A DNA stretch of 32,605 bases, from the NCBI GenBank assembly GCA_004551905.1, contig SFPL01000070.1, forward strand, positions 1 to 32,605. The letters run 5' to 3'. The notes below the pieces were generated by a model. That model did not search any database. It saw only the letters and a list, made by a program, of their open reading frames with translations, and had not been told where the DNA came from. Every line of letters begins with the position of its first letter. Position 1 is the stretch's first letter. Source of the stretch: Lentisphaeraceae bacterium (GTDB lineage Bacteria; Verrucomicrobiota; Kiritimatiellia; RFP12; UBA1067). Shown one piece after another: positions 24,182-31,925 of this stretch. The position numbers and the translations under genes were made by a program.

Positions 24182-25195
24182 ATGGCGGAGAGAAGGCAGA
24201 GCGAGGAACTGAACCGGTCGACGGCGTTCGACAACCGGCTGCGCCCCTCCGACTTCGACGGCTTCGTCGGCCAGTCGAAGGTTCGCGACCGCCTGATGCT
24301 CGCGGTGAAGGCGGCGAAGGATCGCGGCGAAACGCTCGACCACGTGCTCTTCTCCGGCCCGCCCGGCCTCGGCAAGACCACGCTCTCCTACATCCTCGGC
24401 GAGGCGATGGGGGTGAACGTGAAGACCACCTCCGGCCCCGTCCTCACCAAGCCTGGCGACCTCGCCGGACTCCTCACCTCGCTCGAGCCGGGCGAAATCG
24501 TCTTCATCGACGAGATTCACCGCATGTCCAAGACGGTGGAGGAATATCTCTATTCGGCGATGGAGGACTTCTCCATCGACATCCTGCTCGACCAGGGGCC
24601 CAACGCGCGCTCGGTGCGGCTCGATTTGCCGCGCTTCACCCTCGTCGGCGCCACCACCCGCATCGGCCTCATCGCCGCGCCGCTCCGCGCCCGCTTCGGC
24701 CTCGTCAACCGCCTTTCCTACTACGAGCCGGAGGAGCTCGCCGAGATCGTCCGCCGCTCCGCCGCCAAGCTCGGGGTAGACATCGACGCGGACGGCGCCG
24801 CGGAGATCGCCCGCCGCAGCCGCGGCACGCCGCGCATCGCCAACAACCTGCTCAGGCGCGTGCGCGACTACGCCCAGGTCAAGGCCGGCAACTTCATCAC
24901 CGGGCAGGTCGCCGCCGACTCGCTCGCGCTCCTCGAGATCGACCCGCACGGGCTGGACGAGATGGATCGCAAGGTGCTCGAGACGGTGTGCGTCAAGTTC
25001 GGCGGCGGACCGGTGGGGCTCTCCACCATCGCCGTCTCGGTCGGCGAGGAGCCGGACACCATCGAGGAGGCGTACGAGCCGTTCCTGATCATGGAAGGGT
25101 ACCTGGAGCGGACGCCCAAGGGACGCGTCGCCACCGACCTTGCCTTCTCAACCCTCGGCCTTCGCCGCGGGAATGGACAGGGGCAGCTGTTCTGA
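24182..25195 (+). CDS. ruvB: Holliday junction branch-migration helicase RuvB
   Basis: This 337-residue AAA+ motor drives branch migration with RuvA. It has Walker A GPPGLGKTT (59-67), Walker B FIDEIHRM, sensor 1 GATTRIG, the Arg finger region RARFG, and sensor 2 near RGTPRIANNLLRRVRD. A C-terminal winged helix carries GGGPVGLSTIA and EPFLIMEGYLERTPKGR. Length and order are normal. It lies 9 nt after potC and 11 nt before a small secreted-protein gene. ruvA and ruvC are not in the window. Confidence 0.97.
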   Translation: MAERRQSEELNRSTAFDNRLRPSDFDGFVGQSKVRDRLMLAVKAAKDRGETLDHVLFSGPPGLGKTTLSYILGEAMGVNVKTTSGPVLTKPGDLAGLLTSLEPGEIVFIDEIHRMSKTVEEYLYSAMEDFSIDILLDQGPNARSVRLDLPRFTLVGATTRIGLIAAPLRARFGLVNRLSYYEPEELAEIVRRSAAKLGVDIDADGAAEIARRSRGTPRIANNLLRRVRDYAQVKAGNFITGQVAADSLALLEIDPHGLDEMDRKVLETVCVKFGGGPVGLSTIAVSVGEEPDTIEEAYEPFLIMEGYLERTPKGRVATDLAFSTLGLRRGNGQGQLF

Positions 25196-25206
25196 CGGGA
25201 GGGGCT

Positions 25207-25530
25207 GTGAAGACTGCATTGGCGATGCTGGCGCTGTCGATTCCGGCGAGTCCGCTGGTGAACGAGGACGTGCTCGAGCCTTCGGTGGAGAACGAAGTCG
25301 AGCACGCGCTCGCCGTCGCACCGTCGAACGAGGTCGCGCGCGCCGCCGCCGCGGTCGCCGCGCCAGCGTATGCGCCGCCGCTCGCCGAGCTCGGCGCTAC
25401 GGGCGCGGTCACGCGGACCGCGCTCGCGGTGAAGCTGGTCTCGGAGCAGCGCGCCGACGGACGCTGGCTCGCGGGAACGAACGACGTCACGGCTGCGGCG
25501 GCCGGGGCGCTGATGTGGTGCCTGCGGTAG
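25207..25530 (+). CDS. small exported protein with a prenyltransferase-repeat-like end
   Basis: The 107-residue protein starts with GTG 25207 behind GGGAGGGG. Its N-terminus (KTALAMLALSIPASP) looks like a signal peptide; an Ala-rich middle follows. The C-terminal part TALAVKLVSEQRADGRWL, followed by TNDVTAAAAGALMW, resembles one alpha-helical repeat of the squalene-cyclase/prenyltransferase fold (QxxDGxW with a T/A-rich helix). A single repeat cannot form the enzyme, so this may be a structural or leftover piece. Its end overlaps the possible starts of the next gene. Function unknown. Confidence 0.55.
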   Translation: MKTALAMLALSIPASPLVNEDVLEPSVENEVEHALAVAPSNEVARAAAAVAAPAYAPPLAELGATGAVTRTALAVKLVSEQRADGRWLAGTNDVTAAAAGALMWCLR

Positions 25531-26783
25531 TGGTTGTTGCCGTTTTAGTTGCGCTGGTCGTCCTCTCCGCGTTCTTCTCGAGCGCGGAGACGGTGCTCTT
25601 CTCGCTCACCGGCTCCCAGCGCTCGCGCATCCGCGCGCGCAGCCCGAAGGCGGACGCGCGCATCGCCCGCTGCCTGGCCGACAAGGCGGTGCTCTTCTCG
25701 ACCCTGCTCGTCGGCAACACCTTCGTCAACTTCGCCATCGCCACCATCGGCTACCAGCTCTTCGCGGGCTGGATTCCCGGCGGCGGCTGGCTGGCGGTGC
25801 CGGCGATGACGGTGTTCCTGCTCGTCTTTGGCGAGATCACCCCGAAGCGCCTGGCGCTCAAGTTTACCGAGGAGATCGCCCCCGCCTATGCGCGGCTGCT
25901 CTGGTTCTGGAGGTCAATCCTCTTCCCGTTCAACGCGGCGTTGAGGGCGTCGTCGCGCGCCTTCGCCCCGGCGCTTGCACGCGAGCGCCGCGCGCTCTCG
26001 GACGCGGAGCTTGTCTCGGTGATGGAGTCCGCCGCCGAGCGCGGAGAGGTGTCGGAGAAGGACGCCGAGATGGTGGAGGGGGTGCTCAGGCTCTCGGAGC
26101 TCTGCGCCAACGACGAGATGATTCCCCGCGTCGACATCGAGGGCTACGACACCGACCGTCCCGAGGCCGAGCGCGCCGCCGCGCTCAAGTCCGCCCGCCA
26201 CCGCCACCTGCCCGTCTATCGGCGTACGCCGGATGCCATCGAGGGCGTAATCGCCCGCGACACCGGCGAGGTCGAGGACGCGCTCTTCGTGCCCGAGACG
26301 GTGACGCTCGACGACCTGCTCGTCACTTTCGCCAAGAGCCGCAAGCCGCTCGCGGTGGTGCTCGACGAATACGGCGGCACCGCCGGCATCATCTCGCCGG
26401 ACGACATCCTCGAGGTGATTTTCGGCCCCGGCGTCTTCGCCCGCCCCGACCAGGAGCCGCAGATCGTGAAGAAGGGGCCGAACGTCTGGGAGATCGACGC
26501 GCGTGCCTCGCTGGACGAGGTCAACCGCGAGCTCGGCCTGGAGCTGGAGGCGGAGGACGCCGACCGCATCTCGGGCTGGGTGCAGTTCCACGCCGAGCGC
26601 CTGCCGCACGTAGGACAGGAGATCGAGGCCGACGGCTGCCGGGCGACCGTCGTCCGCCGCCGCCGCCGCCGGGTGGAGGCGGTGCGACTGGAGGTGCTGT
26701 CGCGTCCCGAGGCCGACACCGACGAGGAGATCATCGCCGACACCGACGAGGAGGTCGCGCGCACGGAGGAGGACGAGGAATGA
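25518..26783 (+). CDS. CorC/HlyC-type DUF21-CBS membrane protein
   Basis: The protein of about 421 residues has three parts. The DUF21 (CNNM) membrane domain has four hydrophobic spans (LSAFFSSAETVLFSLTGSQR near the start, then GEITPKRLALKF). A CBS pair contains MIPRVDIEGYD, then HRHLPVYRR, and VVLDEYGGTAGIISPDD. A C-terminal CorC_HlyC domain (VWEIDARASLDEVNREL) is followed by an acidic tail (TDEEIIADTDEE). Relatives are implicated in Mg2+/Co2+ handling. The start is uncertain: GTG 25515, 25518 or 25530 (just touching the previous stop) all fit. Its stop overlaps the next DUF21 gene in ATGA. Confidence 0.88.
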   Translation: MPAVVVVAVLVALVVLSAFFSSAETVLFSLTGSQRSRIRARSPKADARIARCLADKAVLFSTLLVGNTFVNFAIATIGYQLFAGWIPGGGWLAVPAMTVFLLVFGEITPKRLALKFTEEIAPAYARLLWFWRSILFPFNAALRASSRAFAPALARERRALSDAELVSVMESAAERGEVSEKDAEMVEGVLRLSELCANDEMIPRVDIEGYDTDRPEAERAAALKSARHRHLPVYRRTPDAIEGVIARDTGEVEDALFVPETVTLDDLLVTFAKSRKPLAVVLDEYGGTAGIISPDDILEVIFGPGVFARPDQEPQIVKKGPNVWEIDARASLDEVNRELGLELEAEDADRISGWVQFHAERLPHVGQEIEADGCRATVVRRRRRRVEAVRLEVLSRPEADTDEEIIADTDEEVARTEEDEE

Positions 26784-27415
26784 TCGAGATCCTGCTCTTC
26801 CTGGCGGCCATGGCCGCGCTCGCCGGCGCCGCGTTCTGCGCGGGCGCGGAGACCGGATTCCTCTCGGTAAGCCGCGAGCGCATATTGCACCTCTCGCGCG
26901 AGGGTGGGGTCAAGGCGGCCAAGGTGCAGCGGGCGCTTGCGGACATGGCGCGCACCACCACCACGCTGCTCATCGGCAACAACCTCGCCTCGGTGGGCTA
27001 CTCTTCGGCGTTTGCCGCGCTCTCGGCGCGGATCTCGGGCTCGAGCACCACCGCGAGCGCGGTTCTCGGCTTCGTGGGCGCGTTCATGCTCCTCTACTGC
27101 GCCGAGTTCATGCCCAAGCTGCTCTTCGCCGCGCGCCCGCTCCGGCGCATCCTTGCCGTCGCCGGCGCCTACGAGATCCTCGCCGCCGCGCTGAAGCCGG
27201 CGGTGTCGCTGGCAATGCGCTTCACCGACCTCTTTCTGCCGCGCCGCGAGCAGAAGTACAAGCTCACCTCGGCCGATCTCCTGAGGATTCTCCAGGACCG
27301 CAAGGACGGCGTCTGCCTCACCGACTTCGAGTCCGCCCTCATCACCCGCATCTTCGTCCTCCGCGCCAAGGGCAGCCCCATCACCCGCGAGTCGATCCTC
27401 GACGCCCTCGGCTGA
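26780..27415 (+). CDS. DUF21 membrane protein lacking CBS domains
   Basis: The 211-residue protein is mostly the DUF21 domain. It has the GAAFCAGAETGFLSVSRERI hallmark, TTTTLLIGNNLASVGYSSAF, then FVGAFMLLYCAEFMPKLLF, which parallels the GE(I/F)xPK motif. About four spans are visible, followed by a short soluble tail with no CBS or CorC domain. It is coupled to the full-length CorC-like gene by an ATGA overlap, suggesting the two proteins work as a heteromeric pair. It ends 31 nt before the giant gene, with a new promoter between. Confidence 0.8.
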   Translation: MIEILLFLAAMAALAGAAFCAGAETGFLSVSRERILHLSREGGVKAAKVQRALADMARTTTTLLIGNNLASVGYSSAFAALSARISGSSTTASAVLGFVGAFMLLYCAEFMPKLLFAARPLRRILAVAGAYEILAAALKPAVSLAMRFTDLFLPRREQKYKLTSADLLRILQDRKDGVCLTDFESALITRIFVLRAKGSPITRESILDALG

Positions 27416-27430
27416 CTGCTGCCACGAAAT

Positions 27431-27440
27431 TTGGTATAAT
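27431..27440 (+). promoter_or_regulatory. extended -10 promoter of the giant surface-protein gene
   Basis: TTGG followed by TATAAT (27435-27440) lies only 6 nt before the ATG at 27447. No Shine-Dalgarno sequence is present. With this spacing the transcript would begin at or within a base or two of the start codon. Confidence 0.65.
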
Positions 27441-27446
27441 ACAGCC

Positions 27447-30400
27447 ATGCAGACATGGCGGCAGAGGTGGCGATTCTGGAGGCACAGGCTTCCGGATGTC
27501 GTCGTGTCGCTGCTGGCTGTGCTTGTCATGACCCGCTACGCCGCCACCAAGCCCACGAACCAGGTGGAGAACAGCGGAATCGTGCTGTTGCGGTCCGGCG
27601 GCGTCGAGGTCGGCATAACCGCCGAGGACGTGGAAAGGGGATACGCGGTCTCGCTGGCGAGGACGAACGAGACCTGCTCGTTCGCGATGCCGGCGGGCGC
27701 GGAGGAGGCGCGGCGCTGGCGCATCCGCGGCGCCTCGTCGGACTGGATCGCGTTCGACGCCGGCGGCTGGTCGTTCCCTATCGGCACCAACTCCGCCTCC
27801 GCGTTCTGCGTCGACTCCTCCGGGCGCGTCGACGCCTTCGCGGGCGCCGTCTGCGGCCAGCCGCTCGCCTCGTTCCTGCCGGTGAACGCGCCGCTGGGCG
27901 TCGTCCCCGAGGCCAACTGGCGCCTCCTGCCCGAGTCCGCCCGCCCGAGCCGATTCTGGCACCACCTCACGCCGTCCAACACCCTCCAGTTCACCTGGGA
28001 GAACGCGCTCCTCGGCCGCGCCGCCGCAAACCCCGTCTCCTTCCAGGTCGAGCTTTCCGGCACCGGGGCGTTCGTCTACCGCTACGACCTGACCCGCGTC
28101 GCCGCCCCCGACACCAACCTCTTCGCCTCGGCGGTCTTCGGCAGTTCCGCCAATCCAGCCATCGCGCTGTTCCCCGGTTCCGCAGTTCCCCAGTCCCGCA
28201 GCTCCGTCTCCTTCTACCCGCTCTATCCCTCCGACCTCGACGACCCCGACCCCGACGGCGACGGCATTTCCACCGCCGACGAGATCCGCGTCCACGGCAC
28301 CGACCCGCATCTCGCCGACACCGACGAGGACGGCCTTTCCGACTACGACGAGCTGTTTGTCCACGGCACCGATCCGCTCGACCCGCATTCCCTCGGCGGT
28401 CCCGGTTCCGACGGGCTCGCCGCGCGCCTTGCCGGCGAAAGCCCGTTCGCGTTCCCCGACGGCTCCACCAACACCGTCTACGAGCACGTGTTCTACTCCG
28501 GCGCCACCAACGGCCCCGTCGCGTTCCCGCAGCCCACCGAGAACATCGCCGTCCTCAGGGTGAGCGTCTCCGGCGACGGCGAGGGCGACCTGATGGTAGG
28601 CGACCGCGTCTACCCGCTCCTGCCGCCGCCGCGTCTGCGCTCCGGCGCGGCCACGAACACGCTCCTGATCGCAGTCGGCAGGGGTCGGCGCGAGCGGCTC
28701 TGGTGGCGCAGGCCGGACGGGCTCGACGTCGCGCTCAATTCCGAGGACTTCATGGTCGGCGAGTTGCCGTCGCTGCACCCGGGCTGGATCGCCTTTCCGT
28801 TCACCGACGCCACGATCCCCTGCATCCACCGGCTGAGCGACCGCAGCGTCAGGGTCCGGCTCGTCACCGGGTTTCCCGACATGACCGCGACCTGGTCCTC
28901 TGGCTCGGCGGACGTGGTGGTGACGAACCTTCCGCCCGACGCGGCGAAGATCACTGGCAGGTTCGACGCGGACGAGGAGCGGGCGGTCGTCTACACGGTC
29001 TGGCACCCGGACCGGCTCGCCGGCCAGACCAACTACACGCAGTCGGTCCGCTTCTGCCCCAACAAGCCGCCGCCGCGCGGCGAGTCTCCGGACGTAACGG
29101 AGGGCGAGTCGCACCATGTCATGTGCAACTGCAGCGAGTCGGTGTCGGGGATCTGCCGGTGTGACTGCGCCATATACGGCCACGAATGGAACATGATGTG
29201 CGACTGCGGGGACGACTGCGCCTACGCCAACCCTCCCGAGATGACGGGCGGCGAAGAGTCCGCGGCCGAGGACGAGTACGAGGCGGCGGTCGTTCTCCAG
29301 CCGCTCGAAGGGGTGCTCCACCTCTACGGCGACAACGCCGACCAGGTCCACCTCGACGTCCCGGTCGGCGCGTTCACCAACTGCTGCCCCTGCCCGGAAC
29401 ACAACCGGTCCAACTTTGTGGCGGCGGCGTATTCGTCGAGCCGGCTCGAGGTGCTCGAGTCGAACGACGTCTTCCGCATCTCCTACCGGCCCTGCGACGT
29501 GACCGTCCGCGGCGTTGCGCCGAGCCGCAGCTGCAACGACGCCTCGGTGTGCTTCTCGACCAACGGCGGCTGGTACATCTGGCGCGACTACACGGTTCTC
29601 GGCCTCAAGCTGGACACGCCCGGCGACCTTCCGCCGATCGAGGTCTACAACCGGCTTTCGCCGTCGCTGGGCTTCCCGGCCACGGTCACGACCAACGAAT
29701 ACCTCGCCGCGTCGCTGATCCTCAGGAACGACCTCCTCCTCGCCGACGGAGTCGTGCGCGTCGCGGTGGAGAACGCCGCCGGCGACGTCAGGGTCTGCTT
29801 CGCGGGAAGCGAGGACTACTACGCTGACCCGGAGACGGTTTTGGACACGGCGTTCGCCTCGGAGCGGTTCTTCCCGATCCGGCACTGGTATCGGCTCGTC
29901 CGCCGCCACAACTGGGAGTTGGGCAACGTCCGGGTGCTGGTGATGGCGTCCGAGCCCGGCGCGTTCGACCTGGTCGTCGAGTACGCCGGCGTCGTCGGCG
30001 GCAAGGCCGTCCGCGACGTCGCCCGCCAGCGCGTCACCGCCATCCGCCCGCCGCTCATGGCGGACTACAACCGCGACGGCGGGATCGACCTCGCCGACGT
30101 GGCGGCGTACCTCGACGGAAGTCCGTTCAGGTACTGGGTCAACGACTGCAGGGTGAAGGGGTCGGTCTGGGAGGAGCCGTCGCTAATGGCGGGAATCGCG
30201 CCAGGCCTCTCCTCGCCGCTCAACCGCGGCAACCTCAAGGTCGACGGAGCGTACGACCTCCTGAACTTCTTCCCGGTTGCAGTCCGCTTCGAGCCGTTTT
30301 TCTCCGACTGGGGACATGTCGCATCGTTCAGGGTGTCGACGGACGTCGGCATCAGCGAGTTCAACTGCACCCTTGCGGAGATACCGCACCTGAAGGCGGG

Positions 30401-31925
30401 CGAGATGCGCACCGCGCCGCACGTCGACGTCTTCGGCGATCCGCTGACCAACGCGACGCTGGTCGCCCTCGACCATTCAGGGATTTCGCTTTCGAACGCC
30501 CAGGCCGGTTTGTTCGACACGAATTCCTGTCTCCTGGTCGTCGAGTCGAAGTATTCAGGCTATTCCGGCATCAGGTTCTCGGTTTTCGTCGCAGGGACGG
30601 AGCTGTACTCGTTCTGGCTGCCGGTCTGCACCAGCTCAGTGGACTACATGTACAGGTTCGTCAACATCAGGGGCGCGCAGGACGGCGAGATGTTCCAGTT
30701 CGCTGTGAACACGCCGTGGAACAACCCTGACTACGAGCTTGCTGACAGGGACGTCTTCTTCGTCCACGGATTCAACGTCGACCTCGACGGCGCGAGGAAC
30801 TGGAACCGGGAGATGTTCAAGCGGCTCTGGGTGTCGGGGATGAACGCCCGGTATTGGGGCGTGACTTGGTCTGGTGATAGCGGATGGGTTAACGGACTCC
30901 ACTACCACCGCGATGTCCGCCAGGCGCTCATGACCGCGCCGACGTTCAGGAACCTCGTCAACTCCAACGGCGTCGACGCGGTCGTGATCGGCCACTCGCT
31001 CGGCAACATGGTCGTCTCGGAGGCGCTGCTCAAGGGCGCGAGCGCGCGCACGTACATCATGCTCGACGCGGCGGTCGCATCCGAGGCGTACAGGCCGGAG
31101 CTCCAGGCTGACAGCGCAGAGGCTGTAGACAAGTACGTGCCGTCGGACTGGGACGGCTACCACGAGCGCACCTGGGCGTCGAATTGGTACACGTGGTTTA
31201 CGAACACGCCAAACGACGCTCGCGCTGACATCGGATGGGCTGGGCATTTTGCGCCGCTATTGGGAAGACAGGGGCTTGCGGTCTATAACTTCTATTCATC
31301 GGGTGACGAAGTGTTTGAAGAGAATTCAGAAACTCCGGGAATAACGACTGGTGTATTCCACTGGCCCACATTGAACCTTGAATGGCCTTTCGTTCACCTT
31401 AACTGGGAACTGGACGCATATCCGTGGCAGAAGCAGGAGGTGCTTAAGGGCGTAGACATGGCAGGATCTCTTTCTGCTGGATGGGGCTTTCATTGCTGGA
31501 TGACAAACCGTAATGACCAGATGGTTACCGTCAAGTATTCTGTCGCCGAAGCGAATGCATTGGTCGCGAATGGAACCATCCCTGCCAACGCCGTCTTTGA
31601 CCGCGGCGTCTCGGCGATGTTTAATTCGACGATTTCAGACTACGACAAGGCCGACATCCTCGCCTACCACATCCCTGCCGTCTCCAGCCCGGCAGGGAAG
31701 GTGGCAATTCGGACGGCTCAACAGGGGCAAATGACTAAAGACTTTAACTTAAATGAATTGACGTATCGAACAAATGGGTGGGGGAGAGAAGGTGTTGACG
31801 TCGAAAATGAGCAAGGGCAGGTAATAACCACTTATAATTGGCTTCACTCAGATGTTAAGAACATGGCCTATTATTTTGTCTACCCAGCATTCACAAACAT
31901 TGTTGAAAAAGGAGCACTAAGATGA
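27447..31925 (+). CDS. giant exported protein: TSP3 repeats and C-terminal alpha/beta-hydrolase
   Basis: The protein has 1492 residues. A basic N-terminus and hydrophobic span (RLPDVVVSLLAVLVMTRYA, about 15-33) act as signal or anchor. A beta-rich N-terminal region ends in Ca-binding thrombospondin type 3 repeats (about 263-315: DPDPDGDGIS, DTDEDGLSDYDE). Later come a Cys-rich patch (560 onward: CNC, CRCDC, CDCGDDC) and CCPCPE, and a dockerin/EF-hand-like loop (DYNRDGGIDLADV, about 873-885). The C-terminal third is an alpha/beta-hydrolase: FFVHGF (1104-1109), nucleophile S1184 in GHSLG, a likely acid D1287 in SSGDEVF and a possible His1349. A surface or secreted lipase/esterase-like protein is inferred. 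GC falls from about 68% to about 43% in its last 600-700 nt. Confidence 0.75.
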   Translation: MQTWRQRWRFWRHRLPDVVVSLLAVLVMTRYAATKPTNQVENSGIVLLRSGGVEVGITAEDVERGYAVSLARTNETCSFAMPAGAEEARRWRIRGASSDWIAFDAGGWSFPIGTNSASAFCVDSSGRVDAFAGAVCGQPLASFLPVNAPLGVVPEANWRLLPESARPSRFWHHLTPSNTLQFTWENALLGRAAANPVSFQVELSGTGAFVYRYDLTRVAAPDTNLFASAVFGSSANPAIALFPGSAVPQSRSSVSFYPLYPSDLDDPDPDGDGISTADEIRVHGTDPHLADTDEDGLSDYDELFVHGTDPLDPHSLGGPGSDGLAARLAGESPFAFPDGSTNTVYEHVFYSGATNGPVAFPQPTENIAVLRVSVSGDGEGDLMVGDRVYPLLPPPRLRSGAATNTLLIAVGRGRRERLWWRRPDGLDVALNSEDFMVGELPSLHPGWIAFPFTDATIPCIHRLSDRSVRVRLVTGFPDMTATWSSGSADVVVTNLPPDAAKITGRFDADEERAVVYTVWHPDRLAGQTNYTQSVRFCPNKPPPRGESPDVTEGESHHVMCNCSESVSGICRCDCAIYGHEWNMMCDCGDDCAYANPPEMTGGEESAAEDEYEAAVVLQPLEGVLHLYGDNADQVHLDVPVGAFTNCCPCPEHNRSNFVAAAYSSSRLEVLESNDVFRISYRPCDVTVRGVAPSRSCNDASVCFSTNGGWYIWRDYTVLGLKLDTPGDLPPIEVYNRLSPSLGFPATVTTNEYLAASLILRNDLLLADGVVRVAVENAAGDVRVCFAGSEDYYADPETVLDTAFASERFFPIRHWYRLVRRHNWELGNVRVLVMASEPGAFDLVVEYAGVVGGKAVRDVARQRVTAIRPPLMADYNRDGGIDLADVAAYLDGSPFRYWVNDCRVKGSVWEEPSLMAGIAPGLSSPLNRGNLKVDGAYDLLNFFPVAVRFEPFFSDWGHVASFRVSTDVGISEFNCTLAEIPHLKAGEMRTAPHVDVFGDPLTNATLVALDHSGISLSNAQAGLFDTNSCLLVVESKYSGYSGIRFSVFVAGTELYSFWLPVCTSSVDYMYRFVNIRGAQDGEMFQFAVNTPWNNPDYELADRDVFFVHGFNVDLDGARNWNREMFKRLWVSGMNARYWGVTWSGDSGWVNGLHYHRDVRQALMTAPTFRNLVNSNGVDAVVIGHSLGNMVVSEALLKGASARTYIMLDAAVASEAYRPELQADSAEAVDKYVPSDWDGYHERTWASNWYTWFTNTPNDARADIGWAGHFAPLLGRQGLAVYNFYSSGDEVFEENSETPGITTGVFHWPTLNLEWPFVHLNWELDAYPWQKQEVLKGVDMAGSLSAGWGFHCWMTNRNDQMVTVKYSVAEANALVANGTIPANAVFDRGVSAMFNSTISDYDKADILAYHIPAVSSPAGKVAIRTAQQGQMTKDFNLNELTYRTNGWGREGVDVENEQGQVITTYNWLHSDVKNMAYYFVYPAFTNIVEKGALR

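Noticed and set aside
27381..29909. Open frame of about 840 codons on the minus strand
   Set aside because: It lies opposite the giant exported protein, has biased composition with no recognisable domain, and no promoter or ribosome binding site.
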